A DNA stretch of 64,000 nucleotides. Source: Prevotella sp. (GTDB lineage: Bacteria; Bacteroidota; Bacteroidia; Bacteroidales; Bacteroidaceae). The position numbers and the translations under genes are program-made. A model generated the notes under the pieces. That model was not told where the DNA came from and made no database searches. It worked only from the letters and a program-made list of their open reading frames with translations. Each line of letters begins with the position of its first letter. Positions within the stretch are counted from its first letter, which is position 1. The DNA lies in NCBI GenBank assembly GCA_017651265.1, contig JAGCDO010000049.1, forward strand, positions 49,319-113,318, given 5' to 3'. Below are positions 42,525-50,499 of the stretch, piece by piece.

Positions 42525-43127
42525 ATGGAATATATTCTGATTTTTATCTCGGCGATATTCGTTAATAATATCATCCTGTCGCAGTTCCTGGGCATTTGTC
42601 CGTTCTTGGGTGTGTCACAAAAGGTGAACACCTCGTTGGGTATGTCGGCTGCCGTGGCTTTCGTGATGACGCTGGCCACTATCGTCACCTACCTCATCCA
42701 GCATTTCGTGTTGGACGTGTTCGAACTGCAGTACCTGCAAACCATCGTGTTCATTCTGGTGATTGCCGCCTTGGTGCAGATGGTGGAGATTGTGTTGAAG
42801 AAGGTTTCTCCAGCTCTCTATCAGGCACTGGGTATCTTCCTCCCGCTCATCACCACGAACTGTGCCGTGCTCGGTGTGGCCATCCTCGTCATTCAGAAAG
42901 AGTTCTCCCTGCTGCAGAGTATCGTCTATGCCTTCTCCACGGCCATCGGCTTTGGCGTGGCCTTGGTAGTGTTTGCCGGTATTCGTGAGCAGATGAGTTT
43001 GTTGAACATCCCCAAAGGCATGCGGGGAACGGCCATCGTATTGGTTACTGCCGGATTACTGAGTCTGGCCTTCATGGGCTTCTCGGGTGTTGACGGCGGA
43101 TTGAGTACGCTGTTCGGTCTGGATTAA
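42525..43127 (+). CDS. rnfA: Rnf complex subunit RnfA
   Basis: A 200-residue membrane protein homologous in pseudo-inverse to RnfE. FVNNIILSQFLGICPFLGVS (about 12-31) and TTNCAVLGVAILV (about 110-122) each carry a conserved Cys for the shared Fe-S centre. It is the last gene of the rseC-rnfBCDGEA run, which couples ferredoxin oxidation to NAD reduction and ion export. Confidence 0.96.
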   Translation: MEYILIFISAIFVNNIILSQFLGICPFLGVSQKVNTSLGMSAAVAFVMTLATIVTYLIQHFVLDVFELQYLQTIVFILVIAALVQMVEIVLKKVSPALYQALGIFLPLITTNCAVLGVAILVIQKEFSLLQSIVYAFSTAIGFGVALVVFAGIREQMSLLNIPKGMRGTAIVLVTAGLLSLAFMGFSGVDGGLSTLFGLD

Positions 43128-43171
43128 CCCTTGCACAAAAAAGGCTCGGTATACAAAAAAACAAGGTTTTA

Positions 43172-43203
43172 TTTGGTTTTTCGCTCACTTAATCGTACCT
43201 TTG
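43172..43203 (+). promoter_or_regulatory. galE promoter; copy of a dispersed promoter cassette
   Basis: TTTG at 43172-43175, 20 nt, TACCTTTG at 43196-43203. From 43171 to 43203 the sequence matches, with two changes, the tandem cassettes before the xylanase gene. Confidence 0.85.
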
Positions 43204-43233
43204 CACGGTGTATATTATCAACAGAACAATAAG

Positions 43234-44274
43234 ATGAAACAGACTATCCTTGTTACCGGTGGTACGGGCTTCATTGGAAGTCATACCACAGTGGAACTGC
43301 AACAGGCCGGCTATCGTGTGGTGATTGTCGATAACCTTTCCAACTCTAAGGCAGAGGTAATCGACGGAATCGAGAAGATCACCGGTGAGCGTCCGGCTTT
43401 CGAGCAGGTGGATTGCTGTGATCTTTCTGCCCTGAAGAATGTCTTCAGGACATATCCCGATATAAAAGGTATCATTCATTTCGCCGCCAGTAAGGCAGTA
43501 GGCGAGAGTGTGGAGAAACCTTTGCTCTATTACCGTAATAACATTACGTCGTTGCTGAACCTGTTAGAGCTGATGCCGGAATACGGTGTGAAGGGTATTA
43601 TCTTCTCTTCCAGTTGTACCGTCTATGGACAGCCGTCGAAGGAGAACCTTCCTGTTACCGAGAAAGCACCTATTCAGCAGGCGCTGTCACCTTACGGAAA
43701 CACGAAACAGATCAACGAGGAAATCATCCAGGACTATATCCACAGCGGCGCTGATATCAAAGCGGTCATCCTGCGGTATTTCAATCCCATCGGTGCGCAT
43801 CCTTCTGCCTTGATCGGCGAGTTGCCCAATGGCGTTCCCATGAACCTGATTCCCTTTGTTACTCAGACGGCCATCGGTATTCGCGAGCAGTTGAAGGTGT
43901 TCGGTAACGATTATGATACACCCGATGGTACTTGCATCCGCGACTATATCTATGTGGTTGATCTGGCCAAGGCTCATGTAAAAGCCATGGAAAGAGTGCT
44001 CGATAATCCTGACACCGATCCTGTGGAGGTATTCAATATCGGCACGGGAACAGGCTTGAGTACCTTGGAAGTGGTGGAAGGCTTTGAGAAAGCCACGGGC
44101 GTGAAGCTGAACTGGACCTATGCTCCCCGTCGTGAGGGTGATATAGAGAAGGTCTGGGGAAATGTGGAGAAAGCCAACAAGGTACTTGGCTGGAAAGCTG
44201 AAGCGAATATAGAAGACGTGCTCCGCTCTGCCTGGAAATGGCAGTTGAAACTGCGCGAGGACGGTATTCAGTAA
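43234..44274 (+). CDS. galE: UDP-glucose 4-epimerase
   Basis: A 346-residue short-chain dehydrogenase-type epimerase, start ATG at 43234. NAD site GGTGFIGSHT (about 9-18), catalytic SSSCTVYG (about 125-132) and Y154-x3-K158 in SPYGNTKQ. YFNPIGAHPSALIGE and PDGTCIRDYIYVVDLAKAH are GalE-specific. It interconverts UDP-glucose and UDP-galactose for the Leloir route and surface glycans. An in-frame TTG upstream lies inside the promoter and is rejected. Confidence 0.95.
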   Translation: MKQTILVTGGTGFIGSHTTVELQQAGYRVVIVDNLSNSKAEVIDGIEKITGERPAFEQVDCCDLSALKNVFRTYPDIKGIIHFAASKAVGESVEKPLLYYRNNITSLLNLLELMPEYGVKGIIFSSSCTVYGQPSKENLPVTEKAPIQQALSPYGNTKQINEEIIQDYIHSGADIKAVILRYFNPIGAHPSALIGELPNGVPMNLIPFVTQTAIGIREQLKVFGNDYDTPDGTCIRDYIYVVDLAKAHVKAMERVLDNPDTDPVEVFNIGTGTGLSTLEVVEGFEKATGVKLNWTYAPRREGDIEKVWGNVEKANKVLGWKAEANIEDVLRSAWKWQLKLREDGIQ

Positions 44275-44326
44275 GATAAAGCATGGTCTGTCTTAGACAG
44301 GCATGTATTTTGTGTTTGTGTTGTTA

Positions 44327-44358
44327 TGGGCCCTTGATGTGAATCAGGGGCTCATTTT
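44327..44358 (+). terminator. Rho-independent terminator after galE
   Basis: A 12-bp stem with two G-T pairs (TGGGCCCTTGAT / ATCAGGGGCTCA), 4-nt loop, then TTTT at 44355-44358. It ends 4 nt before the next start codon, so it would also shape the leader of that gene if transcription reads through. Confidence 0.65.
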
Positions 44359-44361
44359 GAA

Positions 44362-45270
44362 ATGAAAGGTATGAAGAAGTTTATCTATAACGAAAAGCAG
44401 GGTGAGTACGATCACTACCGCGTTCAACAAGAGCAGCAGCTCCTGCCGTTCCTCTTGGAGAGCATCAAGGGGAGCAGTCGCACCAAGATCAAGGCGACAC
44501 TGAAGGGTGGTGGTATTCGTGTGAACCGCACAACGGTGACGCAGTTTGATTTCCCGTTGGAACCTGGAATGGACGTGATGGTGAGTAAGACCAAGCGCAA
44601 CCAGGAGGTATTGAAGAGCCGATATGTCAAGATTGTATATGAAGATGAGTTTCTGGTGGTGGTGGAAAAGAAGATCGGTATCTTATCCATGGCTGCGGGT
44701 CATTCGTCTCTCAATGTGAAAAGTGTGTTAGACGACTATTTTCACAAAAGTCATCAACGCTGTCATGCGCATGTGGTGCACCGTCTTGACCGTGACACCA
44801 GTGGTTTGATGATCTATGCCAAGGACATGAAGACCGAGCAGGCGCTTGAGAAAGAATGGCATCAGATTGTCTATGACCGTCGATATGTGGCCGTGTTGAG
44901 TGGTGAAGTGAAAGAAGAGGGTGGAACGATTGCCAACTGGCTGAAGGACAACAAGGCCTATTTCACCTATTCGTCACCGGTTGACAATGGGGGGAAGTAC
45001 GCCGTGACGCATTTCCATACGCTGCAGCGCAGGAACGGCTATTCGCTGGTGGAGTATAAACTGGAAACGGGAAGGAAGAACCAGATACGCGTACATTCTG
45101 CTGATATGGGTCATCCTGTTTGTGGCGATACGAAGTACGGTAATGGCGATGATCCTTGTAACCGGCTGGCCTTACATGCCTATATGCTCTGCTTTGAGCA
45201 CCCCGTTACACATGAACGGATGGATTTTGCCACCCCGATTCCCGATAGTTTCTTAAACGTATTCAAGTAA
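44362..45270 (+). CDS. RluA family pseudouridine synthase
   Basis: A 302-residue enzyme with an N-terminal S4-like RNA-binding region (about 30-85) and the RluA catalytic domain; catalytic D143 is in VVHRLDRDTSGLMIYAK, and ETGRKNQIRVH (about 225-235) is the second motif. It isomerises uridine in rRNA or tRNA; which site is not clear. An alternative ATG lies three codons downstream. Confidence 0.9.
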   Translation: MKGMKKFIYNEKQGEYDHYRVQQEQQLLPFLLESIKGSSRTKIKATLKGGGIRVNRTTVTQFDFPLEPGMDVMVSKTKRNQEVLKSRYVKIVYEDEFLVVVEKKIGILSMAAGHSSLNVKSVLDDYFHKSHQRCHAHVVHRLDRDTSGLMIYAKDMKTEQALEKEWHQIVYDRRYVAVLSGEVKEEGGTIANWLKDNKAYFTYSSPVDNGGKYAVTHFHTLQRRNGYSLVEYKLETGRKNQIRVHSADMGHPVCGDTKYGNGDDPCNRLALHAYMLCFEHPVTHERMDFATPIPDSFLNVFK

Positions 45271-45292
45271 CCTATATACGAATAACGCATTC

Positions 45293-45451
45293 ATGAGTCA
45301 AGATTTCTATTTTTATCTTTTCGCCATCGCCGTTGTGGTGGTTGTATTCCTGGTCATCAAAAAAATAGCGAGCTGCCTGATCAAGAGCATCGTGATGCTC
45401 GTCATCGTGGCTGCGCTCGCTTATATCTGGTTCATGTACTTCAGGACATGA
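45293..45451 (+). CDS. Small membrane protein, 52 residues
   Basis: A short frame from ATG 45293 to TGA 45451. The product MSQDFYFYLFAIAVVVVVFL... has two hydrophobic spans (about 8-20 and 30-46) separated by a basic Lys-Lys turn and a Cys. It follows the RluA-family gene by 22 nt on the same strand and is convergent with the DUF4923 gene. Length and codon pattern are compatible with a real gene, but no family is recognised. Confidence 0.6.
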   Translation: MSQDFYFYLFAIAVVVVVFLVIKKIASCLIKSIVMLVIVAALAYIWFMYFRT

Positions 45452-45465
45452 ACGTAATGTAATGC

Positions 45466-46110
45466 TTATTTTGCCAGATCGAATCCCAGTCGGATACCGT
45501 CGTAGTTCTTACTGATCTCGCTTACAGTGCCTAAAGTACTGTTTCCACTGGCGGCTCCAAGAACCTGTAGGGCGGTAAGCAGTTTCTTCGACTCAAAGAG
45601 CAAACTGATACCCTGCGGGTTGCGGGTGAGATAACCCGTGGTGGAAAGCAGCAGTGTCTGTAGCTGTACAGAGCTGTTGCTACTGTTGAACGTATAGGTA
45701 CCGTTGATGGTCTTACCCATCACCTTGGCAGAGAACGTACCGTCCTGGTTAAAGGTGAAATACGTGTTCTTACCGCTGATCTTCAGCTTGTCGTATGTGG
45801 GCTGCAGCTTTTCCTTTGCCTGAGCCGCTACCACCTTACCGCCAGCTGTTGCCAAGGCATTCTCCGATGTGAAGGCGCACCCCGGCTGGTAGTATTTCCA
45901 TGTTCCGATGACATCTTTCTCCGAGAGTTTCGAAGCACCAATCACCTCGTAGAGGATATCTCCCAGGGTATTGGGATTCGTAATGGCACCTAAGATGCCG
46001 CCTAAGATATCAGTGGTACTTGCACCACCATTCGTGGCTGTTCCGCCCGTAAAACCGCAACTCGACAACAAGAGCGCGGCTGCACATGCTAAAAAGGATT
46101 TCTTTTTCAT
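45466..46110 (-). CDS. DUF4923-like lipoprotein
   Basis: A 214-residue protein with a lipoprotein signal (MKKKSFLACAAALLLSSCG; lipid on Cys 18 or so). VIGTWKYYQPGCAFTSENALATAGG (about 66-90) is the phrase I associate with DUF4923, a lipocalin-like Bacteroidales family of unknown role; the following DGTFSAKVMGKTINGTYTF strands support a small barrel. It lies 2 nt after the HD-domain gene on the same strand. Confidence 0.78.
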   Translation of the reverse strand: MKKKSFLACAAALLLSSCGFTGGTATNGGASTTDILGGILGAITNPNTLGDILYEVIGASKLSEKDVIGTWKYYQPGCAFTSENALATAGGKVVAAQAKEKLQPTYDKLKISGKNTYFTFNQDGTFSAKVMGKTINGTYTFNSSNSSVQLQTLLLSTTGYLTRNPQGISLLFESKKLLTALQVLGAASGNSTLGTVSEISKNYDGIRLGFDLAK

Positions 46111-46112
46111 AC

Positions 46113-46754
46113 TTATTGCTTGTTAATGGTTTCTTCCTCGTACAGTTTGTTGAATATTTCACGCAACTGAGCTGGTGAGTTGATCAGTTGACGGATCTCC
46201 TTGAGTTTCGATTCGTTAGGCGAGTGGGGCATCCACAAACGGATATATCCATGCTCCGAGTACTTGTCGCTCATGTGTTCCATGAATCGTTCCCACTGCT
46301 CCTCTTTGCTCTTTTCCGGGTAGTTGGACAGCCCGTATTGAATGGTTCTGCGGAACACGGTCATAGGATCCAAGTCACGATCGGCTTCTGCCACAATCTT
46401 CCCGTATAAACTTCTGGGTGTATGACTGGCAGAGGCTCTGTGATCCTCAACCGCTTCTTTCATGATTCTTATCTGTTCAGCTGAGAACCAGCGTTTTAAC
46501 CTGACATCAGCCGCTAATATCTTCCCGCTGGTAAGATGATGAATGGCACGTGGTCCTGATAATCCCAGATCGTGATAGGCTGCCACCGTATAAGTCATGT
46601 TCAGGTCGGCTCCAGTCTTACGGGCAATCTCTAATGACCGTCGTATCACCCCCGTGACATGTTGCATCGAATGTGCTTTATCAAACTCGGTGTATCGGGG
46701 CAGGATATTGCGTTCGATGAACTCCATCAGATCCAGACTTACATGATTTTCCAT
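46113..46754 (-). CDS. HD-domain phosphohydrolase-like protein
   Basis: A 213-residue soluble protein. Metal ligands of the HD superfamily are seen as HSMQHV (about residues 24-29), AAYHDLGLSG (H-D about 55-56) and later AEADRDLDP with Asp. The family hydrolyses phosphate esters of nucleotides or signals; the substrate is unknown. It is read from a promoter that is interleaved with that of menA (see 46774-46809). Confidence 0.8.
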   Translation of the reverse strand: MENHVSLDLMEFIERNILPRYTEFDKAHSMQHVTGVIRRSLEIARKTGADLNMTYTVAAYHDLGLSGPRAIHHLTSGKILAADVRLKRWFSAEQIRIMKEAVEDHRASASHTPRSLYGKIVAEADRDLDPMTVFRRTIQYGLSNYPEKSKEEQWERFMEHMSDKYSEHGYIRLWMPHSPNESKLKEIRQLINSPAQLREIFNKLYEEETINKQ

Positions 46755-46773
46755 TGCCTTTGCCCTATTTTTA

Positions 46774-46809
46774 TTTGCAAATATACGCGAAATTGTTTAC
46801 TTTTGCAAA
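46774..46809. promoter_or_regulatory. Interleaved divergent promoters, menA (+) and HD gene (-)
   Basis: Plus strand: TTTG 46774-46777, 20 nt, TACTTTTG 46798-46805. Minus strand: TTTG (46809-46806), 20 nt, TATATTTG (46785-46778). Both have exact spacing, and the 36-bp region holds all four boxes. Confidence 0.78.
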
Positions 46810-46828
46810 CAATTTCACAAAATTAGTG

Positions 46829-47719
46829 ATGCAGGAAGAGAAAATTGTCAAGAATTCGTGGAAAGCATGGCTGTTAGCGGCAAGACCGAAAACACTCACA
46901 GGTGCTGCCGTACCGGTGATGATCAGCTTGTCGCTGGCTTACGACAAGGTGGAAACGTTCCAGTGGCTTCCTGCCATCCTCTGTTTGCTGTTCGCCTTCA
47001 TCATGCAGATTGATGCGAACTTCGTGAACGACTACTTTGACTTCATGAAAGGTAATGATGATGAGACGCGTCTCGGACCGAAACGGGCGTGTGCCATGGG
47101 GTGGGTGGATTCTCATGCCATGCGCCGGGCCATTGCCATTACCACGGCCCTGGCATGTATCGTCGGTCTTCCGTTGGTGTGGTATGGCGGACTCGAGATG
47201 ATCCTGATAGGTGTGCTCTGCGTATTGTTCTGCTTCCTCTACACCACGCACCTGAGTTATGTGGGGATGGGCGACGTATTGGTGCTCGTGTTTTTCGGTA
47301 TCGTACCCGTCTGCATACCTTATTATATCATCACCCGAACCCTCACCATCGAGGTGGTGGTTGCCTCATTGGCCTGCGGACTCGTGATTGATACGCTGCT
47401 GATGATCAACAACTACCGCGACATTGAGAATGATGTACGGGCAGGGAAGAAAACGATGGCCGTGAAGTTAGGGAAAGAATGCAGTAGGATGATGTATCTG
47501 CTCCTGGGCATAGCTGCCTGTTTATTAGGCATCGTCTTCGCCCTGAACAGTCATCTCTGGGCCTTCATCCTGCCTGCAGGTTATCTCGCTCTGCACGCAA
47601 TCACTTATCGGCATATGGTGCGCATCGACCATGGGCGTGCCCTTAATGGTGTTTTAGGCGAAACCGCCCGTAACATGTTTGTTTATGGGCTTTTGGTGAG
47701 TATTGGTATTTTATTATAA
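46829..47719 (+). CDS. menA: 1,4-dihydroxy-2-naphthoate polyprenyltransferase
   Basis: A 296-residue UbiA-superfamily membrane protein, start ATG at 46829 (MQEEKIVKNSWKAWLLAARPKTLTGA). The prenyl-diphosphate binding motifs are NFVNDYFDFMKGNDDETRLG (about 66-85) and NNYRDIENDVRAGKKTMAVKLG (about 194-215). It makes demethylmenaquinone in the inner membrane. An upstream in-frame start would read through the promoter and is rejected. Ten or so spans by hydrophobicity fit the family. Confidence 0.92.
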   Translation: MQEEKIVKNSWKAWLLAARPKTLTGAAVPVMISLSLAYDKVETFQWLPAILCLLFAFIMQIDANFVNDYFDFMKGNDDETRLGPKRACAMGWVDSHAMRRAIAITTALACIVGLPLVWYGGLEMILIGVLCVLFCFLYTTHLSYVGMGDVLVLVFFGIVPVCIPYYIITRTLTIEVVVASLACGLVIDTLLMINNYRDIENDVRAGKKTMAVKLGKECSRMMYLLLGIAACLLGIVFALNSHLWAFILPAGYLALHAITYRHMVRIDHGRALNGVLGETARNMFVYGLLVSIGILL

Positions 47720-47727
47720 AACAGATA

Positions 47728-48186
47728 ATGAGAACAAGAACAGCTACTTGGTTTGAGACCAAGATCCAGTATGAGAAGACCATGGAAGATGGTCTGCAGA
47801 AAAAAGTAAAGGAACAGTATGTGGTGGATGCGCTGAGCTTTACCGAAGCCGAGAAGCGTATCACCGAGGAGATGTCATCATATATCAGCGGTGCCTTTGA
47901 TGTGGCAGATATCAAGAAAGCTACCTATAAAGAGATCTTCTTCAGTGATGAGGCAGCAGCCGACCGTTGGTATAAGGCGAAAGTACAGTTCATCACCATC
48001 GATGAGAAAACCGAGAAAGAGAAACGCTCCAACGTGTATTACCTTGTTCAGGCTTCCAGCCTTCAGGGCGCTTTGAAGAATGTAGATGAGGTGATGGGTG
48101 GTACGATGATTGATTATGCCATCGCTGCCATTTCTGAGACCACCGTTATGGACGTGTTCGAGTATCAGAAGAGTAACAAGGAATAA
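47728..48186 (+). CDS. DUF4494 protein
   Basis: A 152-residue soluble protein. The opening RTRTATWFETKIQYEKTMEDG and VMGGTMIDYAIAAISET match the Bacteroidales family DUF4494, of unknown function. It lies 8 nt after menA and 1 nt before the YggS-type gene, a compact run that suggests co-transcription. Confidence 0.85.
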   Translation: MRTRTATWFETKIQYEKTMEDGLQKKVKEQYVVDALSFTEAEKRITEEMSSYISGAFDVADIKKATYKEIFFSDEAAADRWYKAKVQFITIDEKTEKEKRSNVYYLVQASSLQGALKNVDEVMGGTMIDYAIAAISETTVMDVFEYQKSNKE

Positions 48187-48187
48187 G

Positions 48188-48859
48188 ATGTACAATATCA
48201 AGGAGAATCTGCATAAGGTGTTGGCCGACCTCCCAGAAGGTGTGCGCTTGGTGGCCGTCAGTAAGTTCCACCCTGTAGAGGAACTGATGGCAGCCTACGA
48301 GGAAGGTCAGCGCATCTTCGGCGAGAGTCATGAGCAGGAGCTGAAACTGAAACATCAGGCGTTGCCCGATGATATAGAATGGCATTTCATCGGTCATCTT
48401 CAGACCAACAAGGTGAAGTATATTGCACCCTATATATCAATGATTGATGCGGTGGATTCCATGAAACTGCTCCGAGAGATTAACAAGCAAGCCCAGAAGA
48501 ACAACCGTGTCATCAAGGTACTGCTGGAGCTGCACATCGCTGAGGAAGAGACCAAGTACGGTCTTACCCTCGATGCTTGTCGTGAACTGCTGGAAGCAGG
48601 GGAGTGGCGTGAGCTGAAGAATGTGCAGATCTGCGGACTGATGATGATGGCCAGCTACGTGGAGGATCAGGAACAGATCCGTCAGGAGATGATGATGGCT
48701 GCCAATTTCTACGACGAGGTGAAGACTCGTTTCTTTGCTGATGATGCTCATTTCTGCGAGCGTTCGTGGGGTATGAGTCATGACTATCCCATTGCTGTTC
48801 AGTGCCATAGCACAATGGTAAGGGTAGGAACAACTATCTTCGGTCCGCGGGTTTATTAG
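48188..48859 (+). CDS. YggS/PROSC family PLP homeostasis protein
   Basis: A 223-residue single-domain PLP-binding TIM barrel, start ATG at 48188. The PLP lysine is K26 in LVAVSKFHP; WHFIGHLQTNKVKYI and SWGMSHDYPIAVQCHSTMVRVGTTIFG are the family marks. It keeps free PLP and amino-acid pools in balance rather than acting as a racemase. Shorter than some homologues in the N-terminal helix region. Confidence 0.93.
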   Translation: MYNIKENLHKVLADLPEGVRLVAVSKFHPVEELMAAYEEGQRIFGESHEQELKLKHQALPDDIEWHFIGHLQTNKVKYIAPYISMIDAVDSMKLLREINKQAQKNNRVIKVLLELHIAEEETKYGLTLDACRELLEAGEWRELKNVQICGLMMMASYVEDQEQIRQEMMMAANFYDEVKTRFFADDAHFCERSWGMSHDYPIAVQCHSTMVRVGTTIFGPRVY

Positions 48860-48991
48860 CTTCGTCATACACATTTTTTTACAGAAGTGTTGTTCGTTTC
48901 GTTATTATTTTGTATCTTTGTCGCAATAATCCCTTGAAACGCTATTCTATAGGGGCTTGAGGGGTAGTATTAACAACAAAAAACAAAGCTT

Positions 48992-49468
48992 ATGAAAAAA
49001 TTTTTGATGATGGCTTGCATGATGCTGTTCAGCACAGCCATGTTCGCACAGCAAGGTGCCATGTATCTGGGTGGAAACCTGAACTACGGTCTGCACTCCG
49101 ACTACAAGAACTTCGGTTTTGGTGTAAAGGCACAGTATGAGTTCATTCAGAATTTCCGTGCAGAGGCTTCTGCCAACTACTTCTTGGAGAAAGACAATCT
49201 TAAGATGTGGGACATCAATGCTAACCTGCATTACATCTTCCGCATAACCGATAAGTTTGCCATCTATCCGTTGGGTGGTGTATGCGTGCTGGCAACCGAT
49301 CTGGATGCCCCGGGAATAGGCTCCAATTCCGATCTTGGTGTGAATGTGGGTGGTGGTATAGAATTCCCCATCACCGATGTCATCAAGATCAATGCTGAGG
49401 CCAAGTATCAGATTGTAGACGACTGGGATCGTCCGGTTGTTTCCGTAGGTATTGCCTTTGCTCTTTAA
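48992..49468 (+). CDS. Small outer-membrane beta-barrel protein
   Basis: A 158-residue protein with a signal peptide (MKKFLMMACMMLFSTAMFAQ) followed by alternating strands that fit an eight-stranded barrel (MYLGGNLNYGLHS, FGFGVKAQYEF, FRAEASANYFL, NLHYIFRI). Residues 95-115 hold a short loop with AIYPLGGVCVLATDLDAPG. It belongs to the OmpW/OMP_b-brl group of small porin-like proteins; role unknown. TATCTTTG at 48913-48920. Confidence 0.82.
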   Translation: MKKFLMMACMMLFSTAMFAQQGAMYLGGNLNYGLHSDYKNFGFGVKAQYEFIQNFRAEASANYFLEKDNLKMWDINANLHYIFRITDKFAIYPLGGVCVLATDLDAPGIGSNSDLGVNVGGGIEFPITDVIKINAEAKYQIVDDWDRPVVSVGIAFAL

Positions 49469-49565
49469 TAGAAGTATTGGGTGCTAAGGCACCAGCTACA
49501 TAACGCTACGGGCATCTTCGGTCTTTCATCGATGATGCCCGTATTCACTCCATATCACATCTCAT

Positions 49566-50387
49566 ATGTCATTCCTCACACGCAAATATCCATTACCGCA
49601 AGGCAGTCACTGGTTGAGAGACTGTATTATATACTGTGTCATCGTGTTCCTGATTCTCTATCTGCTGCAACCTTTTGGCTTCAGCATGTATAAGGGGAAC
49701 AAGTTCCTGGTGTCATTGCTGTTCGGAGCAGTCACCTTTGTCTGCTGCTATGTGTTTGGTATGGCTTTTTACCCCTTACAGAAAAGCATCTCGCCCTGGC
49801 GTATCTGGCATCAGATCCTGTCAGTCATTGCTTTGATCCTGTTCATCAGCATTGGCAATTTCTTCGTATTCTCGTGGCTGTTCCATATCCCCATTACGCT
49901 CACCCTCTTCCTGATGTTCTTGTATTGGACATTGATCATCGGCGCAGTAGTCACCATCTGCTCCGTCAGTCAGAACTACTACCGCTACCTGCGTAACCAA
50001 CTCGAGTCGTTACTTGACAAGACCACCGAGGAGCAGACCGATATCGTTGTGACCATTCACGATACCAATGTGCGGGGTAACGACCTGCAGCTGCCCATCA
50101 ATTCACTATTGTATATTGAGGCACAGAAGAACAACGTGTCGGTATGTTATGTGAAAGACGAGAAGGTAACCACTACGGAAATCCACACCACCCTTGCTGC
50201 CGTACTCGAAGAGCTGAGTGAATACAAGAACATCTTCCAGTGCCACCGTTCCTTTGTGGTGAACCTGAACAATATCACGTCAGCGCAAGGCAACTCCAAT
50301 GGCTACCAGCTCAAGCTGGGCCATTGCCCAACAATCGTGCCCGTTTCGCGTACCTACGTGCCCAAACTGCGCTCGTTTATCGCTTAG
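49566..50387 (+). CDS. Membrane-anchored LytTR transcriptional regulator
   Basis: A 273-residue protein: four spans in the first half (about 18-38, 46-68, 78-100, 108-132), a short helical linker (NYYRYLRNQLESLLDKTTEEQ), then a LytTR DNA-binding domain (about 165-270) with LLYIEAQKNNVSVCYVKDEKV and FQCHRSFVVNLNNI, the typical recognition segment. There is no receiver domain, so the signal must enter through the membrane part. It is followed by a receptor gene whose upstream region carries repeated TTAGTCATTCGTC sites. Confidence 0.88.
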   Translation: MSFLTRKYPLPQGSHWLRDCIIYCVIVFLILYLLQPFGFSMYKGNKFLVSLLFGAVTFVCCYVFGMAFYPLQKSISPWRIWHQILSVIALILFISIGNFFVFSWLFHIPITLTLFLMFLYWTLIIGAVVTICSVSQNYYRYLRNQLESLLDKTTEEQTDIVVTIHDTNVRGNDLQLPINSLLYIEAQKNNVSVCYVKDEKVTTTEIHTTLAAVLEELSEYKNIFQCHRSFVVNLNNITSAQGNSNGYQLKLGHCPTIVPVSRTYVPKLRSFIA

Positions 50388-50456
50388 TCATTCGTCCTTT
50401 TTCTTAGTCATTCGTCAGTCGGAATAGCTTTCCGTCAGTAGTTTTAGTCGTCTGTC
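50383..50456 (+). promoter_or_regulatory. Repeated sites, possible LytTR operators
   Basis: CTTAGTCATTCGTC occurs at 50383-50396 and again at 50403-50416, exactly 20 nt apart, and a related TTTTAGTCGTCTGTC lies at 50442-50456. They sit directly before the -33 box of the receptor gene and start inside the stop codon of the regulator gene. Confidence 0.6.
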
Positions 50457-50463
50457 ACAGGTA

Positions 50464-50495
50464 TTTGGCGGTATCATTTTCCCGTCGTATATTTG
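50464..50495 (+). promoter_or_regulatory. Promoter of the TonB-dependent receptor gene
   Basis: TTTG 50464-50467, 20 nt, TATATTTG 50488-50495; the ATG at 50500 follows after 4 nt, so the mRNA is probably leaderless or nearly so. Confidence 0.8.
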
Positions 50496-50499
50496 CGGC

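Noticed and set aside
44281-44361. Riboswitch in the galE to pseudouridine-synthase gap
   Set aside because: Only one simple hairpin with a T tract and a short CTGTC/GACAG palindrome are seen; a terminator is a sufficient explanation.
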